A stretch of 64,000 nt of DNA from Membranipora membranacea (GCA_914767715.1 OU612074.1:3737501-3801500); one strand, 5' to 3'; shown: positions 49,501 to 62,500, counted from the stretch's first letter. Notes: generated by a model not told the origin, from the letters alone. Translations and numbers: made by a program.

Positions 49501-52500
49501 ACAGTAGGTTGAAATACAAGCATCCTCATCCCCATTTACATATAATAAAGATGGGTGTATTTTTATGGTTATACCAGAGACTATAGATATAGAGACCTTC
49601 AACTTGCCATGATAACATATATAACCAATGCGAACACATTGAAAATTAGGCTCCGCCCCTTTCTGGTGGTAATCGCTTGGAGGTAAGCATACCCAGTGCT
49701 ATGAATTTACTATCAAAAGTTGACAAGGTGAATGATTTAGTTGTTTATTTTATAAGTACATTCACACAAAACTCTCAATAATATCAACTGGGACAAATGA
49801 AACCTAAGATGTGACTTTTATATAATATGGGCGGCCATAGGCATCAAGGAAACAAAATACTTGGTGGATGATAAAACCTTTTGGTAATGTAGCCCCCATA
49901 TGTATAGACAATTGAATATTCAATGTGAAAATAGTTAAATGTGAACAAGCACTGATGTTATATTCTCCAGTTCCGGTGACTGAATTGAATTCATCAGTTA
50001 GGCCAGCACAGAAACTTTCTATAGCAAAGGTCTGAGAAAAGTATCATCCTCAAAAAGTCAAAGTTTTCCCGTTTAAAGTCAGCATATTGCTGGTTGTTGC
50101 CTGAAGATATGTCCTTTGAACTGCTCTGAATCTGTCTATGAAGCCCAAACAAGTTTTCAAGGCGATTTGTAAAAGAAGCTTTTCATAGCCCCAACCATCC
50201 CATCCCATCCCACAACTTTGAGGCAGAGAGGGAGGTCTTCTATCTCTCAATGCAGTAAATTCTTTACATTTGTCAGCATTTAATTGTCAGTATGAATCTG
50301 CTGACGATGCACTTTACTCTGATGTCATTCTTACCTCAGTTTTGAATGTGTGTGTATGGTTGGTACTAGTCACCATGATTAAATTTGTTTATATTAATCT
50401 TAGAGCATATATTAACAAACAAAAAGAAGCCCTCTTCCTCTTGTCCTCACACATGAAAACTTTGTCCATGAAACTCATCACAACAGCTAACCTATGTCAG
50501 GCCATCATTACATCGCAGTGGGCAACAATGATGGATTATACTGCACAGCCCCCTTACTTTCTTACAAAAATACAGGCCTGTATAATATAAATATCTGGCT
50601 AAGAATGCAATAGCAAGTTGATAGTGACTTTGTTGCTGTCTGATCTGGTTTTGTCATCAAGATTGTGGTTATTTTGCCTCAAATAAATAAATTTTATTGA
50701 GAAACCTATTGCTGTCCAAGGTAGCAGCGCTTACTTTACAACCAGTAGTGGGCGTGACCGTTAAATAAAGCTGATTGGCTATTCGCATTTTATGCGCAAG
50801 TGGAAGGTCTCTATATCTATAGTCTCTGGTTATACTGTAAACAATCTTTTTTTTTTGAGAGAGCTGAGGTGTGCTCATTTGCACAAGTTAAGCACTCTAG
50901 TGATGCCTGCTGAACCTTGAATGCTTCTGAGAATAAGTTGTGTTAAAAATATCAAAAGGAATTTCAGGGTCTCTTGCAGGAATATCATGTTGTAGATTTG
51001 TCACATGTCTCATGAAAAGTCTGAATGTAGTTGTAGTTTTTCAGTTAAATAGGTTTACCTTTCCTCCTGTAGGAAAATCTCTCATCCCAGTAGCCGTCTG
51101 CGCTCCTTGTTCTATTACCTGGAGGCCGCTTACTGACCCTCTGAATGCCACAATAATCCGCCTGTTTGCTTTTGATAAACCGATCACAGCCGCACAATCA
51201 TCATATTTGAATAGTACATCACAGTTTTTGCTGACAAACTCGACCACCTGAAAATGATTCAACATTCAGCATTCTACTATATATATTGAGCGGGTGGTTT
51301 TCCATCGCAACCGAGTGTGAGAGTCTATCTAAAGATAGCTGCCAAGATTATCAGATCAATTCAAATTCTGGCTCATAACTTTAGATCTTTTACCAGGAAA
51401 TAATGTCAATTGTATTTTGCCTCATTGCTGGCTTATTTCCAGTTTTTATGTCTGAAAGATCACGGAACACAACATGCATAATGAAAATGATAATTTGAAA
51501 CAAAAAGTGAACAGTCTGCTGTTAAAACACAAGCCTACCTGGTAGTCAGAACCTATGACAGACTTGACAGCTGCCTGGAAGGAAGAAGCATCCTTCTTCT
51601 CAGGTCTTGTGTACGCAGCTCCGGACCATTTAGCCAGAGTTTCAGCCAGTAACGGGTTGTAGCTTAGTTTAGGCTCAGCAACAGAAGCACATTTCTCGGG
51701 TTCTGTGACTTGCTGAGATTTAGAGCATTTATTTTTAACTAGAAACAAACAATCAGCAATCATTTTTAACGTACTGATTTTTGAGATATATTCATCTTGG
51801 AATGCTGAGGCAACCTGGCACTGAATGGCAAGCGGGCGAACCCATTATGCCATCTCAATTAGCAATCCACTTTTCACTACTTTGAGTTGTGTTCTCGCAT
51901 CCAACAGCAACAGCAACACAGCATAAGGAACGTTGACCTTAGATGGTCCAGATTTGGGTTTCATGAAAAATTATAGTATTGCAGTTTTACGATACAGGCC
52001 TAGTATACGCTTATGAAAAAGTTTTGATCCCAGAAAAACCAAAGCATTATAATAACCAACAGGGCCTTATGTGATATCCTGTCAATTTTGAATGCATACT
52101 AACTGGACCCCCTTATATATAGATAAGGGTGACTGCCAAAGCCTCGGTCTAACATAGCCTATACTATTTGATTTTTGGCACATAGAGCCAGAGTTGAAAA
52201 GGCAAACATTTGAAAACACAGTCACAGAGTAGCATCCCAATCATTTTATTACATTTCACGCCAATTCTAAATGATACTAATTATCAGTTAGAGTTATAGC
52301 TAGTAGGCTATATGCTATGACCAATTTAAAAATAATTTAGTATTTTTTGCCTCAAAATGCAGGCCACTGTATCACCAGAACAACGCAATTTTGAACTACT
52401 TAATATATGAAGCTCAAATTGTTGTTCTGAATGTATAGGGATTTCGCCTTATTTCTTCTACAGTAATAATTTTGAGCTTTCCTCCGGCAACCCGATTCAT

Positions 52501-53695
52501 ACAAGGTGCATACATAGATTTAAGTTATCTCAATCCGGTAGCTAGTTTATGTGTTGCCACAGCTTAGTTTCGATAATGACTGATGCAGACTTACCGGTGA
52601 AATATCATATAAATTGCATATCTGATATGACTATCATTAAATCAAAAATATAATTTATGAGATAATTATTTAAGGAAAGGTTTGAAATGCAAAAGGTTTA
52701 TGTGTGGTGCAAGTTTTTAGTGTGAGACTGATTCAATATGATCGCCCAATTAAGGTAAAATTGATTGCAGACCCGAATCAAATCCCATTACCAAAAGAGA
52801 TTTCTTACTTACATGAAAAATAGTTATTATGATACAAGTGCAAATGTAAAATGTACTCTTGCAAATCTGATTTCTTCTGTATAGCCATGGTGTATAAATC
52901 AGTTTTTTTGGCCTTTTAACTAATTCTGCCAGTCTTGATTTGTTACATTAAATTATGTAGAGACTATGAATGATAGCTCACTTGTTTATTGATGAACATG
53001 TAGAATTTTGCCTATAAAGACTGCTACATCAGTAATCCTTATTAATCACACAATGTCCCCCTTTGAGCACCTATGGATGTAGTCTGTCATGACAATCTTG
53101 TCAAGACAGGTACTGTTAGTGTGTATTCATAATGGTGATTGAAATTTTAGGGGCTCTTTCAAAATTGACCTGCTGAAAGGGCGGTAGGCCTGTCTATGAA
53201 TACACCACTGGCTAAGACTGAACGTATTCTTCAAATTAATCTATTGAAACAGTCCTTCATAACAATTCAAGCGAGTGTAATTCTCTGTCACCCTTCATTA
53301 TGATGAAAGTGCATTGGGGTCAACTACAAACTACTGAATGTTATCTAGCACTAAATTTTGGCTAACTGAGGCCGGGGTCTGAACAATGTAAAGGGGGTGA
53401 GTAATGATAGCTAGCTTTGAACTGAGCTAATTCAAGCACTTACAAAATGGTGAACTTTTCCTCATGCATACATATACTTATCTATTTGAGGGTATATTTG
53501 TGACCATAAGATTGCCTTACCGCTCGCCACCGTGTGACATTGTCGTGTGAGAGGACACCACCGGCAGCTTATGAACAGAGATTTCTTGGAGGCACATGTG
53601 TTGCAGTCCTTATGATCGTTACACTTGGCGCTGGCTGAGGAAAGACACAGACTGATTATTGTCAGCGCGACAAATGCCTTCATCCCTGTCTCCAT
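46558..53695 (-). CDS. Secreted class 3 lipase with N-terminal PSI-like cysteine module (paralogue B)
   Basis: Seven coding exons: 53521-53695, 51539-51738, 51059-51247, 49039-49156, 48686-48816, 47935-48102, 46558-46722. Their lengths (175, 200, 189, 118, 131, 168, 165) are identical to those of paralogue A, giving 381 residues. The start is METGMKAFVALTII at 53695 rather than the upstream ATG at 53716, because a splice acceptor (CATTGTTAG) ends five bases before it. Signal peptide to about ..CLSSASA; PSI-like module CNDHKDCNTCASKK.., CRWCPLTRQC. The lipase core has RIIVAFRGS, GHSLGG (Ser226), TFGSPRVGN, NTKDPVPLIVP (Asp284) and FAYHTRREVYY (His302). The tail is CAEHGITCLYC, EHQMYF. The putative oxyanion and catalytic residues are all kept. 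The introns are longer than in A and carry several transposons. It is probably active with overlapping specificity; divergence is spread over all exons. Confidence 0.93.
46953..47442. mobile_element. hAT-like MITE nested in the outer element
   Basis: It starts TAGTGATGGTCAAAATACTG and ends ..ttgCCATCACTA. It is bounded by an exact 8-bp direct repeat GTCTCAAC (46945-46952 and 47443-47450). The right subterminal region is made of short tctcggtctcgtcccg-type repeats. The copy at 6486-7117 keeps the left part but has lost the right end together with outer-element sequence, so the nesting predates the spread of both copies. Confidence 0.85.
46965..47040 (-). repeat. tRNA-like segment inside the nested MITE
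   Basis: The minus strand reads tagcgtagtggttaagatca, a box A-like start, followed by caggttcgagtcc, a perfect pol III box B, in tRNA-like spacing. It is also present, more degraded, at about 6605-6675. It is most likely a tRNA-derived fragment captured by the MITE and not a functional tRNA: the ends do not pair as an acceptor stem. Confidence 0.55.
49574..50829. mobile_element. 1.26-kb MITE in lipase B intron, TTATA-flanked
   Basis: The terminal inverted repeat CCAGAGACTATAGATATAGA continues as gaccttc at both ends, and weaker similarity extends inward for about 100 bp. A 5-bp TTATA lies immediately outside each end (49569-49573, 50830-50834). No transposase was found; open frames at 50050-50590 are unsupported. 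The superfamily is not assigned. Confidence 0.8.
51764..53460. other. First coding intron of lipase B
   Basis: The intron between the signal peptide/PSI exon and the second coding exon. No inverted-repeat element or other exon was recognised in it. Confidence 0.45.
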
Positions 53696-54409
53696 GCTAT
53701 CTAACAATGAAAACACATATAAAGACTGATTATTACGTCTCTGAAATCCACAGGAATTTTACAATCCACTACTATATTGATGTCTTGCAGAAATTGAAGA
53801 TTGGAAAAAAACTGTTTTTGAAATAATGTTGCAATTCCAAGAAAGACAAGAGTGATAGCTAGTAAAAAGATAACATCTCTGTAAACGCTGCTGATTCTTA
53901 AATTGCAACTTTATTTTGATTAGGAGCAGGAATTATTTCATTGAAATTTTTTTGATACCTACAGAATTTTAATTATGATATTTCAAGAAAATGCTAGAAG
54001 TACTATTATATTGTAAACAATGAGTGAAAACATTATACTTTGTTCTAATTTTTCAGCATGGAATTTACTCTCACTATTAAGTTCGGAAAGAACCAGAGGC
54101 CTATGACATTTGTGATAAGTAAATACGGAGTTGGATTATGATTCAGTTGTTTTTCTATACACTAGGTTTTATTTGACCGCCCTATTTAATGGGCCACCTT
54201 AAGCGCAGGTGGTTTGTGTGGGGTAGATACCCTAAACTCTTTATTGAAGAGGCAGAGGAGATCTTTATACTGTGTGCAAACACACAGTAGACATCCTGTG
54301 TTTATGATCTGATCCGAACAGACCTGGCAAGGATGAATGGCTTACCACTCCTGACTGACTGTGTTCTATAGTGAGTATAAATGAGTATTTACTCAAAGTG
54401 TTTACTTAC

Positions 54410-54475
54410 ATTTTGTTAGCTTCTTTTGTAGACCAAATAGTGTTGGATGCTGCAGAAACACCACAGTAATGGCTG
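54410..54475 (-). promoter_or_regulatory. Probable non-coding first exon of lipase B (3' border)
   Basis: The minus strand reads ..gaagctaacaaaat/GTAAGTAAAC. This matches the leader of lipase A, which ends ..gttaaccaaat/GTGAGT. The upstream limit is not defined, and no clear TATA box was identified at the right distance. Confidence 0.45.
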
Positions 54476-55127
54476 CTGCTCAATCACACCTGACTTTTAT
54501 ATCAATGAACTCATAATTTATTGGCACTATTGGTAATATTGATATACTGTGATAATCACCTGGCTGCGGTACTATGCTATGTCCCAACTGATGTGATAGT
54601 GATGCTAAATATCCGGATTTTAGATCAAGTATTCTGGTACCTAAAAATAGAATATCAAATTGTATGGTTTGCAACTGCATCAAAAAGTGAGGGTAAATAC
54701 CAGATAGAGAAAACAATCTATATGCTGCCAAGTCACATATATCAGAACCTAGATTTTTTTCTTCTGCACAAAGGTTGATGACCTTTTGCACATGATCTGA
54801 ATCAATTTAGCGCAATTAGCAATATCCTATTTGATTTGGCATGTCTGCAGAGTTTGTTGCTTGTCAAACTTTTCATACTGTACTATAAATTATGAGGAGT
54901 TCATTTTTCATAGATGTATTTTCCTACAAGGTGATGTGGATGATGTGCAAATTAAAGGTAAACATTCATTTTATTCAACTTTTTACTATGCAGGTGAATT
55001 GGCTCCATTGGAAATCTCATCCACCAAAGATGTGTTATATGGTTTTGACCTCCAATTGATATTCAGACACCAGGGGAAATTGAGATTTTATGATAGTTTT
55101 TACTGCATTGTGATTTGAAGGTCTTAC

Positions 55128-55297
55128 CTCCCTCCAGTAGGAAAGTCCCTGAGAATGTTTTGAGTGGCTTGTTCCTAACTACCAATCCTTAGGCTGCTAA
55201 AATAATCATCCTGTTTTCTTTTGAGATACCAATAAAAAGCGGCACAGTAATCAGACTTGAATACTATTTCACAATCGCTTCTGACAAACTCTAACAG
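55128..55297 (-). pseudogene. Orphan, decayed third-exon copy of the lipase family
   Basis: After a TTGCAG acceptor the sequence reads LLEFVRSDCEIVFKSDYCAA and later RDFPTGGR before a GTAAGA donor, aligning with lipase exon 3 of A and B. It is 170 nt instead of 189, has lost the VAFRGS segment to frameshift, and contains a stop. Splice sites survive. It is a remnant of a third lipase copy upstream of B. Confidence 0.75.
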
Positions 55298-55799
55298 CTG
55301 CAAGGGAAAAACTATATGATAAGCACAGATCAATCAGGGTATCTCTCAATGATACCGAATTTTATATCTATTATAATCATTGATGTTGATTTGATCTAAA
55401 TTCAGAATCCCCTGGTTCCGATCTGCATATTATTGCTTAATGTTTGATAGGGGAAGTGGAAAGACTTTTAATCTTACGGTCAACGGAGAGAAAAATTGCC
55501 GTTTAACCAGTAATGAAACAGTTTAGCCAGAGAGCAGGATGACAAAATGTATTATTTTTGCAGTCCAGTTTTAAGAATACCTCTTCACGTGTCGAAACAA
55601 CTTCATAAGAACAATTTTCTTTTGCCCAATATTTTGAGGTTTTGAGTATACAAAGCTTACATCAAACAATTGCACTAAGGTCTGAAATATGGCAGCTGGA
55701 CACCTTTCTTCTAAAGATTGTTTGCAGGGTTACATCTGCTCCCCTGCCTCAACAAACAACACCACAACACTGCTGTAGTTCACACTTCTTCTTAGAGTT

Positions 55800-55960
55800 G
55801 AGCTGCTAGAGGCACATTTTTAGCCCTTGGAGGAAAGTCAAGTAACCTGCTACACACTACCTGCCCTAGAACAAGTTTGTTCCCTCTGTGGTTGCGGAGG
55901 GATATTGCAAATGTTTGGTATCGAGGCGCCACGCCTACCTGCTGCCCTGTGTAGAGCAGG
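55800..55960 (-). pseudogene. Possible second remnant of lipase exon 3
   Basis: On the minus strand NHRGNKLVLGQVVCS and LLDFPPRAK resemble FRGS..VLEQGAQT and MRDFPTGGK of the functional exons in the same order. The resemblance is weak and splice sites are not convincing. Chance similarity is possible. Confidence 0.3.
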
Positions 55961-56812
55961 AGTTTCCTCCCTTCCTTCATCTCATCATTATAACTAGATC
56001 GCTGATATGAAAGTATCATGCAAAATTGTTTGGAATAAAAGTTTCTCACCATTCCGTAGTGCTCTATTTACATTATGAGTCAGCAACAGAAATTTGAAAT
56101 TAGAAATTAATCATTATTCGAATTTGTCTTCTCTTATGTTGAGGGAAGATAATCTTTTAAGCTGACAATGATCTCGAGTTAATCACAGCTGAGAAAACCT
56201 TTGAGAATCCCACTATTATTAATGTACACAACAGGCAATAAATTCCATTTTCCTTATACAAAACTTTGTTTATACCCCGGTCTACAAGCTAAAGCCAAAA
56301 AAGGAAAAACCGTTCCAATTTCACATTAAATCACAAGTCCATGCCAACCAGCATTGAACGACTAATACAGGTACTGTCAAATTTCATACCAATAAGCAGT
56401 AAATGTTTCATGTTAAATGTGAAAATGCTCTACGATGAGGGAGGAGTTATAGTTTGTAGTACTAAATGGTCTGTGATATTACTTACTCCAGTCCACTCGA
56501 GTCCTTGGCTTGTAACTCCAAACTTGTGTTGTTGTTCCTATCACTCCCTCCAATAATATACATGTGCTCTTCTGAAAGATTTAAATACTTATGTGTTGTT
56601 GATATGGTTATTACTTCATTTCATACTCTATACTATTGAATGAATATAAAGTCAACTGTCTACTAAAACCAATGACCAGTCCAATGCTGTCCTTGGTTAG
56701 TAGATTGGAGTGACTGGTCAGTAGGCTGACAAGGAGTTACTCCTGTCCTTTGTTTTGTTACGAACAAGTGACTGACCCATCACAACAGTATAGGTTACCA
56801 AGGGGCGGGGGG

Positions 56813-57054
56813 GGGGGTCTTTCAATTAGAAACAACAAAATGGTAATCTGATCGCCCACTCAGTGAAGCGGGCGATACCTGCTCGGCTCACGCTTTCAGA
56901 TCAATCAGTTATTGATGGAACTATATAAAGTCTGAGTGAGCGATTTGGGATTGACTTTGTCTAATTGAAAGACCAAGTGAGTGATAATTTTAAGCGATGT
57001 GATTGTGATAACTTGCTTTAATAAAGTATCACTCTTTCTAATTGAAAGACCCCC
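56813..57054. mobile_element. 242-bp MITE
   Basis: The inverted ends gggggtctttcaattagaaa and its complement bound the element. A third copy of the end motif (gtctaattgaaagacc) lies inside at about 56959-56975, so it may be a composite of two smaller elements. The G-run at the left end prevents definition of a target duplication. Confidence 0.65.
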
Positions 57055-59067
57055 TGGCAGATTTAATAAATTAGGGCCTACTCCTGAGTTGACAACAATT
57101 AATGAGTTGTTTGGTGTGGGTCACACCCATTGCCAATGACAGATAGGCCTACTGATGAGTCAGTTTGACACCTGTTTGGTTGGTCAGTTATGAGTCAGGG
57201 AGAACGCTCCGGGCAGTTAGATAAGTTGGATGAGTTTATAACATACCAGATTTTCATAGCCTAGTTAAGTTAGTTGGCATCATGCTCTCATACATATTAG
57301 AGTTGGTCTGACTGACAATATTCTGCCACAGGGGAGTCGAACACCATCGCATGCCATTTCGATGTTTAGGCCCTAATATGAGCGAAGTTTGTCATACTTT
57401 ATTCAAGCATGTAGCCTATGAAAGTCACCATGACTGGATGTGTATGCTAAACTCCTCACTGATGCAGCAAGTATATTGAGGTAGCCTATGGATTGAGTAA
57501 GAAAAATCCAATACCTTCCCACTCGCAACATAGCAGATATATGCATATCTACTGATTTGAATTTACACTAAAACAGGCGCTGTTGTTAGGTGTGGCAGGA
57601 TTTTGCAGGTATTGTAAAGTGTCAAATGAGGTAACAGCAATCTAACCAAAATATCGCGACAGCACAGCAGTGTTACTGACGCTGCATGTAGCATACTCAA
57701 CAACGCTCACAGCCTGCAAAGCAGTTTTTGTTTGCTGAAGGTCCTGCATAGGCATGTCATGCCTCTGCCCTGTAGGCCTATCACTGTTAGCGTTGCGTAA
57801 TGCCTGGGGTTGGTAGTTGACTGTTATATTGAATTGAGACCTTTTGAATTGTTTAATTATGCAGAATTGGCTGTATTAACGCACCCTCTACATATAACAC
57901 TTCATAACAGTTGCCTGGACTGATACTGCAAAAATTCACAGTGGGTTTGGAGATATACCAAGCCAATCATTCAAAGTTGGGAGGTCTCAACTCTCAACAT
58001 TGATTATGTATAATATTTGGTCTGTTTATCATATCGATTACTGCCAGAGTGTAGTTGTTTAAGTGGAAAACAAAGAAGTCTGATATTATGGGTAGGACCT
58101 ATATATATATATAATACATATTACAACCACTTTTTCCCCTTAACCTTCCATCGCCGAAATTAAGTCCATTCAAGAAGTACATATATCTTTAAACAATCCC
58201 TATTTAATGTTCAGCTTTGCGAAATCCTAGGTGTTGTCAAAAGTGTTTTTAACTTGATTCACTGAGTAATGGAAAATCATCGCAATTGACATGAATCAGT
58301 CATCTGAATTGGTGAAGGTCATCATCTATTAGATATGACTGAATAATATCACCGTCAAATCTGTACCTCTACTTTAAACCCCTTCCGACGCAGAACAAAT
58401 TATTAGATTGATCAAGGAGTTGAATGTTTGTTACTAGGGATTGAAAACTCCCAACAGATTCTTTTGTAAAGTACCTTTGAATTTACATATATTACATGAA
58501 CGCTTCCAAACAAATTTTTAAGGCAATACCTAGTTATATAAAAAAATACTTCGAATGAGTACATTTATTCCCATCACCTATATTTTTTATGAGTACAATA
58601 ACCTCGCTAGGCCTATTTTATTCTGTTGTTTTAGTTCCAAGGCATGCTAACCCTTAGCTACTATGAGCATGCTTGTGACAAATATTGATTTTTGGTAATG
58701 TACCTATTTGCAATAATGTCCACTGTTGAATAAATATTAGATCTAGATTTGCACCACACAAATAAAGACACGTGGTAAACTCCATAGTATCATATTATTA
58801 TTATAACATAGATGCTGGATTACTGTTCTTACAGCGCAATTGTTGGTGGCTGTCACTCGAAGACCCATACTGATTCTACAGTTTATAGCCTCAGATAGAT
58901 AGCCTACTCATGAGATGTGAATGTAGATGGTTTTGAGATGTGAAAATGTGCAAAGAAAGAACTTAGAGGTGAGTTATCATTAAAAGACTGATAATCATTG
59001 TTTTGCTCATTAAAACATAATCAAACAAGATTAGAGTACCAGTGACTTTTTGCGTTACATTCCATTA
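57055..59067. other. Intergenic DNA without a recognised gene
   Basis: No open frame with splice support. Only simple AT-rich runs (for example tatatatata near 58100) stand out. Confidence 0.5.
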
Positions 59068-59124
59068 CTTGCAGCAGGGAGAATTCTCCCTGCTTGCAGC
59101 AAGGAGTTAACTCCTTGCTTGCAG
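59068..59124. repeat. Two consecutive 18-bp perfect palindromes between three 7-bp direct repeats
   Basis: The order is CTTGCAG, cagggagaattctccctg (59075-59092), CTTGCAG, caaggagttaactccttg (59100-59117), CTTGCAG. All three 7-mers are exact. The two palindromes differ at two arm positions and in the centre, and each difference is matched on the other arm, so both stay perfect. The second shares its arms with the hairpin at 35756-35776. Confidence 0.85.
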
Positions 59125-59580
59125 ACAGCTAACACAATTTGCTTCTACTTGCCATCTCTGATAGTTAGATTTACCGATAGGTCTATCACTCAAGAATTGG
59201 ATATACAGCAATTTAGATTGTTTTACTGTCGTACATCCTAGTGACTTGTAGTTGAAGAGGTTTGGTTTAAACCCTTATTAGCTGGTCAGATATGACAGCA
59301 TAATGGACGCAATTGCAAGGAAAACACATTTTTGCGAATTTTTCACATTCCTGATCAATTCAATAATACTTCATGGAAACCTAATGAGTCAGAAAACCAG
59401 ACAATATCAAAATTGGTATGCATCACAGATCTAGGCATCGTCTACCAGTGACTCTGACATAGCATCCGGCATTGTGCATCACAAAAGTGAAGATATTGTC
59501 AGAATTCTCATTTCTAATGTCTTTTACATTCTCCCTCCCTGAACAGAATCAAGTAGAATATAAACGGCGGGGATCGAACT

Positions 59581-62500
59581 ATGACAATGAGACTGATGAG
59601 AATGCGTAGTAGAAATGGGCGTGGCTCTACTGATGGTCCGCCTCCTATCAAAGATTACAAGAAGAAGACCGCACAGAACCAGGCCTTCATGACAGGGAAT
59701 TATATGAGTGAGTTGAGTTTGGACATATATGCCTTGGCTGACATGTAACCTCGCTCCTCATATACATTCTTAGATTTGTGCCTCCGTTGCCCATAAGACT
59801 TCGCTGCCGTTTGCCTCTGATGCTGTGTGCCTCCGATGTTGTGTGCCTTTGCTGTATAGTATGTGCTTAATCAGACAATTATGATGCTTTACTCATCACC
59901 TAGATGTCACTGGTATCATCATTACCCACTAATTCCCCTAGTTCCCAATCAGCCAATTAGTTCTTACTTGATGGCAATATCAAGCGCAGACCCTGTCTGA
60001 GCAGGAATTATAACATGATTATGATTGATCATTATTTTGCACTGCAAGTTGATTGCTCACTAGCTAGAAGTGATTCATATGTGATGGTGATTTTCTTGAA
60101 ATTAAATGTAACTTACACCATATCAAATGTCATTCAAATACCCAGCGATCAGCCAGAAGTTATGTAACTCCTTATTGTATGCTGGTCTCCTTACCACGCA
60201 GGAAACTGTAAGGATTTTATGATATGATCTTTGATTACGATGTACCATTTTGTGTGTTGTAGCCTTAGTATCATTGGCTGTACTCCCGCTTGCTGTGATG
60301 TCGATAGTATCTTTCACTAACTACATATCACAACATCCACTATTCTTCAAACAGAAGCGTATTCCATACAGGTAAATTGTCCGCTGTTGTCAGGGGGCCC
60401 AGAGTATCCCATGATGCAATAAATGGTCGAGCACAAGACATAATTGCTTTTACCTTTGAGGAGTACATTATTCGCAAGAGGAAAAGTTTGCCGATTCACA
60501 CGCTCTTGAAATAGCTAAATTTAAAGCTATCTAACATTTATTCACCCTATCAACTTTATATTGCTCCACCTAAACTAGCCAATATTGAGTGGTAATATTA
60601 AAGTCACCCCAAACTAGTTAGACTAAAATGTACTCCTCTAGGATATCTCCGATCAATGGAACACAAACTAATTCATGTAACATACGTATCCTAAGAAAGA
60701 ATCTGTTGTGGCGACCAGAGGTCAATTCAAATAAATAGGGGTGAGCTTATATGCAAGAAGGAAAATCCTACCATTTTTGGAATAGGTCCTTCTAATCTGA
60801 TCTTAATCGCATCCAATTCTTTTGCGTAACGGAACACAGCGGGTAAATTTTTTTGTGCGCGAGAGCTACTGTAACTCCAAAAGTATCGTTTACTGATACC
60901 ACTTATCAGTGAGTTTTTTGAGTGGCTGAAATTATTCAGGGCATTAATTGCGCTAATTTAAAAAAAGGTATAGGCTGAAAATATTTAGGCGAAAAAGTAC
61001 ACTAATAAGGTTAATATATAATAGCTAAATTTAGAGGGTCGCACCAACCGCACTCCCGCGCTCAGCCTCATGTAAAGCTGAAAATATTTAGGCGAAAAAG
61101 TACACTAATAAGGTAAATATATAATAGCTAAATTTAGAGGGTCGCACTACCGCTGAGCGCGGTTGGTGCAACCCTCTAATTTTGGCTATTATATATTAAC
61201 CTTAGTGTATTTTTTCGCCTAAATATTTTCAACCTCTCAGAAGGCTGAGCGCAAGAGTGCGGTTGGTGCGACCCTCTAAATTTGGCTATTATATATTAAC
61301 CTTAGCGTATTTTTTTGCATAAATATTTTCAACCTCTCAGAAGGCTGAGCGCACAAGTGCGGTTGGTGCGACCCTCTAAATTTGGCTATTATATATTAAC
61401 CTTAGTGTATTTTTTCGCCTAAATATTTTCAACCTCTCAGAAGGCTGAGCGCACAAGTGCGGTTGGTGCGACCCTCTAATTTTGGCTATTATATATTAAC
61501 CTTAGTGTATTTTTTCGCCTAAATATTTTCAACCTCTCAGAAGGCTGAGCGCACAAGTGCGGTTGGTGCGACCCTCTAAATTTGGCTATTATATTTTTAC
61601 CTATTAGCATATTTTTTCGCCTAAATATTTTCAACCTCTCAGAAGGCTGAGCGCACAAGTGCGGTTGGTGCGACCCTCTAATTTTGGCTATTATATATTA
61701 ACCTTAGTGTATTTTTTTGCCTAAATATTTTCAACCTCTGAGAAGGCTGAGCGCACAAGTGCGGTTGGTGCAACCCTCTAATTTTGGCTATTATATATTA
61801 ACCTTAGTGTATTTTTTCGCCTAAATATTTTCAACCTCTCAGAAGGCTGAGCGCATGAGTGCGGCGGGTGCGACCCTCTAATTTTGCCTATTATATTTTT
61901 ACCTTATTAGTGTACTTTTCGTCTAAATATTCTCAGCTTTACAGCAGGCTGAGCGCGGGACTGTTGTTGGTGCGACCCTCTAAATTTAGCTATTATATAT
62001 TAACCTTATTAGTGTACCTTTTCGCCTAAATATTTTCAGCCTATACCTTTTGTTAAATTAGCGCAATTTATGCCCTGAGTAATTTCAGCCTCTCAAAAAC
62101 CTCACCGATAAGTGGTATCTGTAAACAATACTTCTGGCGTTACAGTAGCTCTCGCGCACAAAAAGGATTTACCCGCTGTGTTCCGTTACGCAAAAGAATT
62201 AGATGCGATTAAGATCAGATTAGAAGGACCTATTCCAAAAACGGTAGGTTTTTCCTTCTTGCGGGCTTATATCTGGTACTTAGGCTAACAATTATGGATA
62301 CATATGGTTAAAGTGTTATGATGTTATCGGTGTGATCAAGTTATAAAAACCAGACATTTATGAGTTTTATCAGGGCATTAAGTCCCGCTGGTGCCTCCTG
62401 ATCGACTGGATACATTTAACGTTCTTAAGTTTTTAAATTTCGGAACCCATAATTCAGTGCCGCTCATATTGTTGGATAAACAAGCTTACAGCCCAGGCAG

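Noticed and set aside
50050-50590. Open frames inside the 1.26-kb MITE as a possible transposase
   Set aside because: Neither frame shows DDE/D spacing or recognisable motifs, and both are short.
57190-57215. cagggagaacgctccggg as another mini-hairpin
   Set aside because: Only the inner five bases pair, the right terminus does not match, and the flanking 7-mers are unrelated.
61476-61658. 60-codon frame with internal repeat RLKIFRRKN
   Set aside because: Translation of the 100-bp satellite units.
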